NCBI RefSeq assembly: GCF_002014965.1
Contig: NZ_MUXT01000001.1
Span: 288,218 to 352,217 of the forward strand
DNA from: Moraxella canis
GTDB taxonomy: Bacteria > Pseudomonadota > Gammaproteobacteria > Pseudomonadales > Moraxellaceae
DNA length: 64,000 nt
Direction of reading: 5' to 3'
The translations under genes were made by a program, and so were the position numbers. Below are positions 26,513 through 34,475 of this stretch, piece by piece. The notes under the pieces are model-generated. The model had not been told where the DNA came from. It worked only from the letters and a program-made list of their open reading frames with translations, and did no database searches. Each line of letters opens with the position of its first letter. Position 1 is the stretch's first letter.

Positions 26513-26851
26513 ATGAAAAAATTTATTTTGGCAGCGTCATCACTCCTTTTATTGACCGCCTACGCTTCTGAACAGCCTGCGGCGGCTACCAATCCACAAG
26601 CAACTCATGAGCCAACCGAAATGCTATACCCGGTTGTTACGGATTCAGGCATACTGTATTCTCATGATAACAGCACTGAAGAAGAAATAGAGGCTGAAAT
26701 CAACCGTGTGCCGCCTGGCACAGTAAGGTGTGGCAGTGCCTTTTACCCTTTATTTGATATCTTGCAGCAGGAAGAAAAAAGAATCCTGTATAACTTTACA
26801 ACCGGCCCTGAATGGATTGAATGTACTGATGAGCCGATTTTTATGGATTAA
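26513..26851 (+). CDS. Small secreted protein of unknown function
   Basis: A 112-residue protein with a signal peptide, LAASSLLLLTAYASEQ. The cleavage region looks like a lipobox (LLTAC) whose Cys is replaced by Tyr; as it stands, AYA-S fits signal peptidase I. The mature part is acidic, with two Cys (VRCGSAF and IECTDE) that could form a disulphide. I do not recognise a family. AAGGA lies 6 bases before the ATG, and a terminator follows 38 bases after the stop. The 271 bases upstream hold no gene that I can see. Confidence 0.65.
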   Translation: MKKFILAASSLLLLTAYASEQPAAATNPQATHEPTEMLYPVVTDSGILYSHDNSTEEEIEAEINRVPPGTVRCGSAFYPLFDILQQEEKRILYNFTTGPEWIECTDEPIFMD

Positions 26852-26889
26852 TTGAACTGATCTTGTCATCTCTATTTTTGTAGATCACT

Positions 26890-26912
26890 GCCCGCATTAT
26901 GCGGGCTTTTAT
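26890..26912 (+). terminator. Rho-independent terminator
   Basis: GCCCGCA and TGCGGGC form a GC-rich 7-bp stem with a 3-base loop, followed by TTTTATTTT. It ends the transcript of the small secreted protein gene before it. Confidence 0.88.
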
Positions 26913-27067
26913 TTTCCAAAAATTCACGGCAAGGCGTGGTGGTTTAAGGGTATGTTTAAAATCTACGTGCCTGCTGGGCTTGGGCGATAATATGGTTTGA
27001 CAGGTAGTTAACCCACCACATACACAGAGGTATTTTATACAAGCCAAGACCAAAAAAACTGTGAATT

Positions 27068-27096
27068 AAAAAAAACACCCTTTTTAAAGGGTGTTT
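27068..27096 (-). terminator. Rho-independent terminator
   Basis: AAACACCCTTT and AAAGGGTGTTT form an 11-bp stem with a 2-base loop. On the minus strand a long T run follows, so it serves the small gene at 27113-27295. Confidence 0.85.
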
Positions 27097-27112
27097 CGTT
27101 TCTTGCTAGATA

Positions 27113-27295
27113 TTAATAGCAGTCTATCTCATCGTTAGTGCCTGCACTAATTTCGGCATAGACCTGATTTTCCGCCTTATGTGAGCCAACATTTAACTCA
27201 AGACCATCCTCCAAAGTATCCAAAACAATCATCGCACATTGATCATTGTGATAATCTGCTTTGATGACCTTGCCTGAAATTTGCAACGTATTCAT
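27113..27295 (-). CDS. Small hypothetical protein
   Basis: Encodes 60 residues without signal peptide or membrane helix: a short beta-rich sequence (LQISGKVIKADYH, AMIVLDTL, LELNVGSH) ending with a CY pair. No family recognised. The start at 27295 is preferred, with GGAG 8 bases upstream; an ATG four codons earlier is possible. Support for it being real is the ribosome site and the well-placed terminator at 27068-27096. Confidence 0.5.
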   Translation of the reverse strand: MNTLQISGKVIKADYHNDQCAMIVLDTLEDGLELNVGSHKAENQVYAEISAGTNDEIDCY

Positions 27296-27360
27296 CTTTG
27301 ACTCCATCCAGCATTATCACTAATCAATTTGATATTTTTAGAAATCAAGCTGGTTCGTTT

Positions 27361-27972
27361 TTAGCCGTTTTCATCAATATATAAAGCAGTAAAATAATTA
27401 TCGTATGGGTATTTTTGAATATCGACATACGCACGATACTTGACAACAAAGTTACCGCGCTTATCTATAATCGCATATTGATCAGGGCGGTGGGCTGCAC
27501 CTTCCTCACGATAAATTTGTGCATCAGCAGCATGATTAATCACCGCCGCATAGCCATGAAAAAATGCACGACTGGATAAATGATCTTTGTTGGTATGACC
27601 AAAATTAAAAGGGATGGCGACCGCGCCGTTTGGATATAAGTAGCCAGCTTTGTAAGAGTTGGTCGCACGATCTTTGATAACCGCATAAATCAAACCGTCC
27701 GTTTCTTCACCCAAGTATTCATACTTGCGCACATCAAATTGATAACGCGATTGATCCGCAAGCGTGATCTTTTTATTATCAACAGCGACATACGGTTTTC
27801 TTGGATCGTCAATATAACGGCGTGCCGCATCTGTGCCAATTAACCACTCAAGCTTCTTAAAATTACTCACCTTTTTTTCATACGCTTGCTCTGGTGATAA
27901 ATTAGGATCAATGGTTGCACATGCTGAAAGGGCAAGTGATGCGCCGACAACCAATGGTAAATATTTTTTCAT
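27361..27972 (-). CDS. Lipoprotein with WG-repeat-like segments
   Basis: A 203-residue protein with a lipoprotein signal peptide, lipobox LSAC (Cys19). After a linker (residues about 24-60) the sequence contains repeated motifs of the form G-x-x-x-P-x-G-x-x-x-x-P-F and YAIIDKRGNFVVKY, which resemble WG/KWG repeats found in surface proteins. Ser or Ala follows the Cys, so outer-membrane sorting is likely. GGAGC lies 6 bases before the ATG at 27972; a longer frame starting at 28011 lacks a ribosome site. The function is unknown. Confidence 0.7.
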   Translation of the reverse strand: MKKYLPLVVGASLALSACATIDPNLSPEQAYEKKVSNFKKLEWLIGTDAARRYIDDPRKPYVAVDNKKITLADQSRYQFDVRKYEYLGEETDGLIYAVIKDRATNSYKAGYLYPNGAVAIPFNFGHTNKDHLSSRAFFHGYAAVINHAADAQIYREEGAAHRPDQYAIIDKRGNFVVKYRAYVDIQKYPYDNYFTALYIDENG

Positions 27973-28011
27973 AACAGCTCCTTTTGGTGTGTGAAAGTAA
28001 TGAATTAACAA

Positions 28012-28208
28012 TTACTGCCTTGCCTTGTATCCAAAAACCGTAGCCAGCATTGCAAAATTTTGTTTTAGTGTTTTGATATCATCTAAGTAGCGCTGTTTTG
28101 CTTTTTGTTTTGACTCAATAATTTCGATTAAATTGCTGATCAATGAGCTTATAAGAGGCGTTATCCAGCCCCATGATATCCGGATACTCCTCGTGTCTGT
28201 CTTTCAAA
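28012..28208 (-). pseudogene. Frameshifted coding remnant, family unknown
   Basis: The minus strand reads a coding-like peptide broken by one frameshift: YPDIMGLDNASYKL in one frame continues as LIEIIESKQKAKQRYLDDI and KQNFAMLATVFGYKARQ in another, then a stop. The charged helical composition suggests a decayed coiled-coil gene. No start or ribosome site is seen. It sits between a terminator and the lipoprotein gene. Confidence 0.35.
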
Positions 28209-28212
28209 GGCA

Positions 28213-28245
28213 ATAAAAACCCCTAAAGATGGCGAACTTTAGGGG
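28213..28245 (-). terminator. Rho-independent terminator
   Basis: CCCCTAAAG and CTTTAGGGG form a 9-bp stem with an 8-base loop and are followed on the minus strand by TTTTTATT. It lies just after the stop of the 28254-28868 gene. Confidence 0.9.
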
Positions 28246-28253
28246 GCGAAGCG

Positions 28254-28868
28254 TTAAGACCAGGCGGACCAATACGGTCCTTTTTTATCTTCTTTTAGCC
28301 AGTAACAGGTGTGATTTTCAATATCATACTCTTTTGACATGACATCAAACCCAAACTCAGAATCCCAAATTTGTAAACCAGAAGCGGTGTTAATGCACAA
28401 TCGGTTACTGTTTTTACCGTAAGAAAGTTTAGGCGGGTTCGCTGAGCTTGCCGATTGCCCAATAACGGGTAGTACAGACACTTTTTTTGATGACTTATGG
28501 ATTGCAAACCAGACTGTTTCAGTCCTGTTAGCATTGGGGTAAGTGTGTTGGTACAGGACGTAATTTGTATTAAAATTAGCAGGTTTGGCAAAAGCTTGGT
28601 TTAATAATTTGCCAGTACTTTTGGTATTGCAAAATTTAACACTGCGTGGATCTTTGGCAAGTCCACTGGCTTCAATGGCATGCTCTTCGGCGGCATAGCA
28701 ACGATCCACCCAAAAATTGCCAACTTTCTTAAAATCCGGGCGCATAAAATCATCTTCAACAGCAGCAATGGCTTCATAAGCAGGGTCAAACTCGTCCTCA
28801 TAATCCGCCAGTGCATTGTTTGAAACTACCAAGCCTGCCACTAGGGATAGAATCAAGACCTTTTTCAT
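28254..28868 (-). CDS. Secreted Cys-rich protein, intact paralogue of 25683-26241
   Basis: A 204-residue exported protein with a signal peptide (cleavage near NNALA-DY, residue 21). The mature part has four Cys (in DRCYAAEE, KFCNTK, RLCINTA and HTCYWLK), probably two disulphides. The central and C-terminal parts align with the frameshifted gene at 25683-26241 on the other strand. The N-terminal acidic stretch of about 25 residues is extra. Family and function are unknown. A ribosome site GGGAG is found upstream of the ATG and a strong terminator follows. Confidence 0.75.
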   Translation of the reverse strand: MKKVLILSLVAGLVVSNNALADYEDEFDPAYEAIAAVEDDFMRPDFKKVGNFWVDRCYAAEEHAIEASGLAKDPRSVKFCNTKSTGKLLNQAFAKPANFNTNYVLYQHTYPNANRTETVWFAIHKSSKKVSVLPVIGQSASSANPPKLSYGKNSNRLCINTASGLQIWDSEFGFDVMSKEYDIENHTCYWLKEDKKGPYWSAWS

Positions 28869-28901
28869 TAATAAGCTCCCTAAATTATCGTTAAATCAAG
28901 G

Positions 28902-29127
28902 TTATTGTAGCAAACCCAAATCAAAATAAGCAAGAATTAATGACAACTTGAGTTTGCCAGCACGCGCGGCATCTTCCATCATTTTCTCAAAGATGGCACC
29001 ATCCGCATTGTATTGGCATATTTTACCCCCCTCCCGAAGCGTTTGTATTACTTAAAGATGTAGAATTTGACCCTTGTGCCGCCGACAAATCACGATAAAT
29101 GGTAAAGTTTGTGCGCTGGCTGGCATA
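28902..29127 (-). pseudogene. Coding remnant broken at a G6 tract, family unknown
   Basis: The minus strand reads YASQRTNFTIYRDLSAAQGS and NTNASGGG, stops just after a run of six G, and continues in the next frame as KICQYNADGAIFEKMMEDAA and GKLKL to a stop at 28902. No start or signal is present, so this is the tail of a lost gene. It fills part of the 380-base gap left of the integrase-like gene. Confidence 0.35.
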
Positions 29128-29248
29128 AATTCAATCCCTGTACGCATCAATGGAATGACAATGGAAAATCATATTCGGTTCGCCATGAGGAGCTATTATT
29201 TTTGCATTTTAAGGGCTCTACATCAATGAATAGACAGCTAATCTTTAA

Positions 29249-30196
29249 AACAGTACCTATTTTCCATTTACCAATAAAGTCATGAATGATTTTTTGGGTG
29301 CTGGCAGAAATACCTCGGTTTTTCAGAAATATAATCTTGTTGAACCAGATGGTAGTGTTAGTAAATTGAGAACTCATATTCCAAGGCATAATATTAATAC
29401 CTTTTTGGCGATTGCTGGGGTTGAAGATCATTTGCAAGCTATGCTAATGGGTCGGCTCGATATCAGACAAAACCATCATTATCAACACCTAACAGAGAAC
29501 CTTTTAGCAAAAACTGTTAATGTATCTGCAGTTTCAACTGATGATGTAAAACTTGGTGAGATTGACTACATTACACCGCAAGAAATTGTGGAAAAAACAG
29601 GCTGCATTGCTTATAATCCAAATCTTGATTTGGATACAAACCTGAAGGTTGGCTTAGGTACTTTTGATGGTAGCAAAGATTTTGTCTCGTTTTTGCGAAG
29701 TGGTGCTGATGTTCTTTCTGATACTTTAGTGGGCTGTCAGGCTGCATTGGATGAACTGGATGAAGATATGGAGTTGGAAGAAGTGTCTCAGAAGAACTCC
29801 CAAGCCCTCCCCCTTTCGATTGGATTTTATGTAAAGCAAATGGTGAATTGGGGATGCGTTTATCGTTTAAAGTGTCAGTCTGGTGAGTTTTGCCCGCATT
29901 TTACATTAACAGGTCGCATGGATGAATATGCAAAGCTGCCCGCAAAACGGGGTCAGCTAGAAGACCAAATAAAAGTTTTAGAAGATTTACAAGAAACCAC
30001 ATCTGGTTATGATAAAGCATTGGTACGCATGAATCATTCAAAAGAAAATTTAACTCATCTTCAGGTATATCTGTCTCAATATTTAACGTCATTGAATGTT
30101 GTGAAAATTGAACAGATTCTTGATTCGACAACTTCATTCAAAGCATTAGCACAACTGTTTGCTCTGGAGCAACATAAAATTAACGAGGTATCATAA
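29249..30196 (+). pseudogene. Truncated integrase-like gene, probable gmtZ C-terminal part
   Basis: An open frame of 304 residues (from an internal ATG at 29282) encodes the C-terminal part of a tyrosine-recombinase-like protein. The segment LRTHIPRHNINTFLAIAG then GRLDIRQNHHYQHL matches the HxxR-H...GH...Y layout of integrases, with Arg in place of the second His. A coiled-coil region follows (about residues 225-265). The frame continues upstream in coding-like sequence to a stop at 29246-29248, so the N-terminal half is missing. Position directly before a 144-residue partner resembles the gmtZ-gmtX end of Gamma-Mobile-Trio elements; Tn554-type TnpB/TnpC is the alternative. Confidence 0.55.
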
Positions 30197-30630
30197 TGAG
30201 AGGCAAAGCATTTGATATAGAAATTGAAAAAGAATTGCAATTAATGCTGATGGAAGGAATTGAGCAATCCCCTATTAGCGCTTCAAGCTTATATACGCGA
30301 TTAAAAGCGAAGGGATTAATTAAAAGTAGCGGCTTAAGCATCCTGAGTACACATCGGAGCAAAGAGCTAATCGAGCGATATAAATACAAGCAGTTTATGG
30401 AGTTTGAGCCAAGTCCCAGTTCTCTTGAATCAGATGCTGGACGCAACTCTAAAGCTGCGCTAGTTAAGAGAAATAAAGAGCTTGGAGCTAGAAGTGCTGA
30501 GCTAGAAGATAGACTTGCTCGTAATTCAGCCACAATTATTGAGATTGCTAAATACATTCAGATAAACATCAACTATTCGGTGGCGTCTTTACTTGAGGGG
30601 TATCTAGTTAGGGAGATAAGACAACAATGA
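30196..30630 (+). CDS. Small partner of integrase-like protein, probable GmtX
   Basis: A 144-residue protein: an N-terminal winged-helix-like part (residues 1-60, SASSLYTRLKAKGLI and STHRSKELIERY), a polar linker, and a coiled coil (about 90-120). Its ATG overlaps the stop of the integrase-like gene, so it was part of that operon. Size, order and coiled coil fit GmtX of Gamma-Mobile-Trio elements, a protein of unknown biochemical role; Tn554 TnpC-like proteins are similar in form. A few codons of another frame begin at its stop (ATGA at 30627) and end at 30674, so a downstream gene is missing. Confidence 0.55.
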   Translation: MRGKAFDIEIEKELQLMLMEGIEQSPISASSLYTRLKAKGLIKSSGLSILSTHRSKELIERYKYKQFMEFEPSPSSLESDAGRNSKAALVKRNKELGARSAELEDRLARNSATIIEIAKYIQININYSVASLLEGYLVREIRQQ

Positions 30631-30711
30631 GTGTTGCTTCGAATTTGGGCTTTATCAAGCCACTGTTATTGTAAATATTGCTCGATATAGAGGTGATGAG
30701 CTTTGGATGGC

Positions 30712-31221
30712 TTATGGTATCTGCCAAGGTATTACCTTGTTTTGATTCAATAGTTTTTGATCTATCACCAATGGATGAGGATCAATCGCTTTTAATAAGC
30801 GTTTTAATTTATCTTTCAAATCTGATAAATTATAAATTTGCTTTTTGCCATTGGGTTGTTCAATATGTAAAACCACACGAATTTGTTCACATGCTAAAGC
30901 ATTGCATGCGAAGGAGCGTTCTTTTTCATCATTCGCACAAAATTTAGCAGATACCAACCCTGCCAAAGAATCACGAACTTTTTGTGCAATTTCTTGTTCC
31001 AATGGCGGTTTATCTGGGTTTCTGGTACCTATGCGAAAATCTTTGATTTCGCATAACCACACCATATCTTTTGATTTGCGATATGCAATAATATCCACTG
31101 CTTTATTATCAGCACTACATTTGTTTTGAAATTGGTTTCTGTAGTGGCTCCAATCATCGTATTTACTTGCAACAATATCGCTTTCAAAATGAAAACTTAA
31201 AGAATCTTCAGTAATAATCAT
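30712..31221 (-). CDS. Putative PD-(D/E)xK nuclease, partner of ATPase
   Basis: A 169-residue protein. Residues about 41-64 read KAVDIIAYRKSK then WLCEIKDFR, the spacing and hydrophobic pattern of a PD-(D/E)xK nuclease active site (Asp44, Glu-x-Lys at about 57-59). A helix with EQEIAQKVRDSLAGL follows, as in many restriction-like folds. The rest is mixed alpha/beta with two Cys pairs. No signal peptide. It starts 12 bases after the ATPase gene and is certainly its operon partner. ATPase plus small nuclease is a layout common in abortive-infection systems; the family here is not one I can name. Confidence 0.6.
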   Translation of the reverse strand: MIITEDSLSFHFESDIVASKYDDWSHYRNQFQNKCSADNKAVDIIAYRKSKDMVWLCEIKDFRIGTRNPDKPPLEQEIAQKVRDSLAGLVSAKFCANDEKERSFACNALACEQIRVVLHIEQPNGKKQIYNLSDLKDKLKRLLKAIDPHPLVIDQKLLNQNKVIPWQIP

Positions 31222-31233
31222 ATTTATCTCAAC

Positions 31234-32250
31234 TCATAACTGTAAATAACGTTCTGATTGTGCTAAATTTTCATCCAATGCAACAATGGTATCTAAATCA
31301 TCTAAACACTTACCTTGCTGTATTTGTATCAAGCCATCATCATCTTTTATTAGTGAAAAATAATGTGCTTGAGATTGGTTGTTTTGCAAAATTTCCAATT
31401 CTCGCAATAAAAATAATGAATGTGTTGCAATAAATACTTGAATATTTTGCTGAGATAATTCAAAAATAATTTTAGCAGCTACTTTAATTAATTTTGGATT
31501 TAAATTAGATTCAGGCTCATCCCAAAATAAATAACCTTTACCCAATAATGAACCGGTTGCAACCAAATGTGCAATCATCATGAATTTTCTCATGCCTTCG
31601 GCTACCAGTGGTGCTTCCACACTGCCTAAATAAAATCGACCACTATAGTTATCCATAATAACTTTGTCACCCATGGCTTCTTCCAATGACGTGAGCAGCT
31701 TTTTAGCTGTTTTTGCCCTAGGACCTTTGAGCACTGGGAAACGTAATAATTTACAAGTATCCACCCAGTTTTCCTCAAATGGTGTGGCGACATCATCATA
31801 AGCATCAGGTAGCCAGTGAGATAAGGTGATTAGCTCCCTGGTAGGAATAAAAGCAGGTATGTCATTATATTCATCAGGAATCTTTTTAATATTCACTTGG
31901 GTGCTAGCATGATTAGAAAAATCAAGATGGGTTGTGGATTCCGACCCTATGGTTAAAACTAGCTCCGCACGACTACTTTTATTTTGTCGTTTGACTAGTC
32001 TTCCTAGGGAATCGGGTCGAAAAACCGCCAATAATTTATCTGCAAATATTTTTTGCAAATCCGTTTTGTACAATCTGTTTTTCTGTTTTTTATCGGATGT
32101 GACCTCTAATAATACATAGAGTATTTTTAATAAATGACTTTTACCTGCAGCATTTTCTGCCACAATGACATTTAAATTAGGTGAAAAATATAATGTTTCG
32201 TTAGGTAAAATGGTAAAGTTTTCAATTTTGAGCGACTTAATATGGTTCAT
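31234..32250 (-). CDS. SMC/AAA-type ATPase of a two-gene candidate defence unit
   Basis: A 338-residue ATPase of the AAA_15/AAA_21 type. Walker A is AENAAGKS (residues 31-38), with Ala where the first Gly is usual. A middle segment of about 150 residues is followed by the signature-like EGMRKFMMIAHLVATGSL, Walker B YLFWDEPESNLNP, and the switch His in FIATHS. There is no coiled-coil hinge or Toprim domain, so it is not a complete OLD nuclease. Such short ATPases pair with toxic effectors in PARIS-, Septu- and AbpAB-like systems. The start MNHIKSLKIENF is set by homology; an upstream frame to 32355 is unlikely. Confidence 0.8.
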   Translation of the reverse strand: MNHIKSLKIENFTILPNETLYFSPNLNVIVAENAAGKSHLLKILYVLLEVTSDKKQKNRLYKTDLQKIFADKLLAVFRPDSLGRLVKRQNKSSRAELVLTIGSESTTHLDFSNHASTQVNIKKIPDEYNDIPAFIPTRELITLSHWLPDAYDDVATPFEENWVDTCKLLRFPVLKGPRAKTAKKLLTSLEEAMGDKVIMDNYSGRFYLGSVEAPLVAEGMRKFMMIAHLVATGSLLGKGYLFWDEPESNLNPKLIKVAAKIIFELSQQNIQVFIATHSLFLLRELEILQNNQSQAHYFSLIKDDDGLIQIQQGKCLDDLDTIVALDENLAQSERYLQL

Positions 32251-32462
32251 TTTAATACTCAATACAATAAATTGGTATTTTATTATAACATGGTTATTAG
32301 ATCCAGTGGTCACGTGAAGAGTGGAATGGGTGATCATTTGGAGTGCAATATGCACATATGCTTTAATGCTTCATTTTGTGTGGTAACTTAATAATACATT
32401 AAATTGATGAATACTTCTTTTTTATTTGGTGTTGCGACTGGGTTGTAAATTCAAGCTCAATA

Positions 32463-32497
32463 AAAAATACATCCAATCAAAGACTGGATGTATTTTG
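32463..32497 (-). terminator. Rho-independent terminator of etfBA
   Basis: AATACATCCA and TGGATGTATT form a 10-bp stem with a 9-base loop; on the minus strand TTTTTTATTG follows. It lies about 21 bases beyond the etfA stop codon. Confidence 0.88.
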
Positions 32498-32517
32498 GCT
32501 ATGAAAAATATGTTGAA

Positions 32518-33447
32518 TTATAATTTTTCAGTCAGCTCAGGAACGATATTGTACAAATCGCCTTCCAAGAAGTAGTCAGCAACTGACGCGATTGGCGACT
32601 CTGGATCGTTGTTGATTGCCACGATGGTTTTTGAGTCTTTCATACCCGCCAAGTGCTGGATCGCACCAGAGATACCGATTGCGATGTATAGATTTGGGGC
32701 AACGATTTTACCCGTCTGACCAACTTGCATATCATTAGGTACAAAGCCTGCGTCAACCGCAGCACGGCTCGCGCCCACCGCTGCACCAAGCTTATCAGCC
32801 AAAGGCTCGATGTATTTGGTGAAGTTTTCACCACTGGCAAGCGCACGACCGCCTGAAACGACGATATTAGCTGAGGTTAGCTCTGGGCGATCAGACTTAG
32901 CCAACTCTTCTTTCACAAAGCTTGACTTACCAGCATCTTCGGCGATGTCCACTGCTTCAACAGAAGCACTGCCTGTCAATTCTGCCGGCTCAAATGCGGT
33001 ACCACGCACCGATACCACCAATACATTTTCGCTTGATTTCACGGTAGCAATCGCGTTACCTGCATAAATTGGGCGCTCAAAAGTATTGGCATCTACCACA
33101 GCGGTAATGTCTGAGACCATGCTCACATCCAAAAGCGCTGCCACGCGTGGCAAAAAGTTCTTGCCAGTAGTCGTCGCAGGTGCCACGATATGGCTATAAT
33201 CACCTGCCAAATCTTTGACTAGCAAAGCAACATTTTCTGCCAACTGATTGGCATAGGCAGCGTTATCCGCGACCAATACCTTGCTTACGCCTGCCACTTT
33301 GGCAGCTTCTTCTGCCACAGCTTGGCAATCAGCACCTGCTATTAGCACATGGATATCACCGCCCATCTTCGCTGCAGCGGTTACGGTCGACAAGGTCGCT
33401 GACTTTAGTTCTTTATTATCATGCTCTGCATATACTAAAATTGTCAT
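32518..33447 (-). CDS. etfA: Electron transfer flavoprotein alpha subunit
   Basis: FAD-carrying subunit of the ETF heterodimer, which takes electrons from acyl-CoA dehydrogenases and passes them to ETF-ubiquinone oxidoreductase. The C-terminal FAD domain shows [44 protein letters not shown] and [12 protein letters not shown], the standard ETF-alpha motifs, then [15 protein letters not shown]. Length 309 residues, typical. etfB lies 31 bases upstream in the same direction; the pair share a promoter at 34275-34303 and a terminator. Confidence 0.97.
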   Translation of the reverse strand: MTILVYAEHDNKELKSATLSTVTAAAKMGGDIHVLIAGADCQAVAEEAAKVAGVSKVLVADNAAYANQLAENVALLVKDLAGDYSHIVAPATTTGKNFLPRVAALLDVSMVSDITAVVDANTFERPIYAGNAIATVKSSENVLVVSVRGTAFEPAELTGSASVEAVDIAEDAGKSSFVKEELAKSDRPELTSANIVVSGGRALASGENFTKYIEPLADKLGAAVGASRAAVDAGFVPNDMQVGQTGKIVAPNLYIAIGISGAIQHLAGMKDSKTIVAINNDPESPIASVADYFLEGDLYNIVPELTEKL

Positions 33448-33478
33448 AATTTTTTATCCTTAAACTTTGTAATGGGTA

Positions 33479-34228
33479 TTAAATAACGCGCGCTTCATTT
33501 TTTAGCTTGTCGATCAACTCATCAACCGATGACACCTTAACGCCTGCTGAACGCTCTTTTGGTGCAGATACTTTGATGGTTTCAAGCTTAGAAGTCATTT
33601 CCACCCCAAAGTCTGCAGGTGATTTGGTATCAAGTGGCTTTTTCTTAGCTGCCATGATATTTGGCAGTTTAGGGAAGCGTGGTTCATTCAGACGCAAGTC
33701 AGTAGTGATCACTGCAGGTAGTGATAGCGCCACCGTCTGAAGACCGCCGTCGATTTCGCGCGTGACATTCACTTTATCACCTTCAACCACAACTTCAGAA
33801 GCAAAGGTGCCTTGACCCACGCCCATCAGCGCTGCAAGCATTTGACCTGTTTGGTTATTATCGTCGTCAATCGCCTGCTTACCTAGTAGTACAATCTGTG
33901 CACCTTCAGCTTCTGCCACACCTTTTAGGATTTTGGCGACTTGTAGTGGCTGTGCTTTGGCGTCAGTTTCAACCAAAATACCGCGGTCAGCGCCCAATGC
34001 CAATGCTGAGCGGATTTGCTCTGAAGACTGGCTGGTGCCGATAGAGACAGCGATGACTTCGCTTGCGACGCCTTTTTCTTTTAGGCGTACCGCTTCTTCG
34101 ATAGCAATTTCACAAAATGGGTTAACGCTCATCTTAGCATTAGCAAGCTCTACACCTGACTCATCAGCTTTTACACGCACTTTTACATTGTGGTCAACGA
34201 CACGTTTTACCGCGACTAATATTTTCAT
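33479..34228 (-). CDS. etfB: Electron transfer flavoprotein beta subunit
   Basis: Second ETF subunit, which binds AMP and contacts the dehydrogenase. [20 protein letters not shown] opens the protein (split: [12 protein letters not shown]), with the ETF-beta signature [20 protein letters not shown] and [20 protein letters not shown]. Length 249 residues. The ATG at 34228 is preceded by GAGGA, and the longer frame to 34285 has no support. It is the first gene of the etfBA operon. Confidence 0.97.
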   Translation of the reverse strand: MKILVAVKRVVDHNVKVRVKADESGVELANAKMSVNPFCEIAIEEAVRLKEKGVASEVIAVSIGTSQSSEQIRSALALGADRGILVETDAKAQPLQVAKILKGVAEAEGAQIVLLGKQAIDDDNNQTGQMLAALMGVGQGTFASEVVVEGDKVNVTREIDGGLQTVALSLPAVITTDLRLNEPRFPKLPNIMAAKKKPLDTKSPADFGVEMTSKLETIKVSAPKERSAGVKVSSVDELIDKLKNEARVI

Positions 34229-34274
34229 AGAATCCTCTTCTTTTGTTACATTAAATAAAAACACAGACCCTAAT

Positions 34275-34303
34275 ACAATACACATTCCGCGCGGTTTTGT
34301 AAA
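34275..34303 (-). promoter_or_regulatory. Predicted sigma-70 promoter of etfBA
   Basis: On the minus strand TTTACA (34298-34303) and TATTGT (34275-34280) are spaced by exactly 17 bases, 47 bases before the etfB start. Confidence 0.55.
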
Positions 34304-34475
34304 CTACAGAACGTAAATTTTCGTTCAAAAAATGATAACTTTGACCAATGGGTCATTTTTGTAACAATATTTTGCCTCTTTGCAGTTCAGGCTTAAATAT
34401 TTTTTGATGATTCATCGCTAGGGTTTGTAGATATCGCATGATACAATAGCGTTTTTGCCGTCTGCGCGGTGGTTT

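Noticed and set aside
27972..28011. Longer N-terminus for the WG-like lipoprotein
   Set aside because: It would put 13 polar residues before a clear lipoprotein signal peptide and has no ribosome site.
31234..32250. OLD-family nuclease (as in Gabija GajA)
   Set aside because: The protein ends soon after the ATPase motifs, with no Toprim domain.
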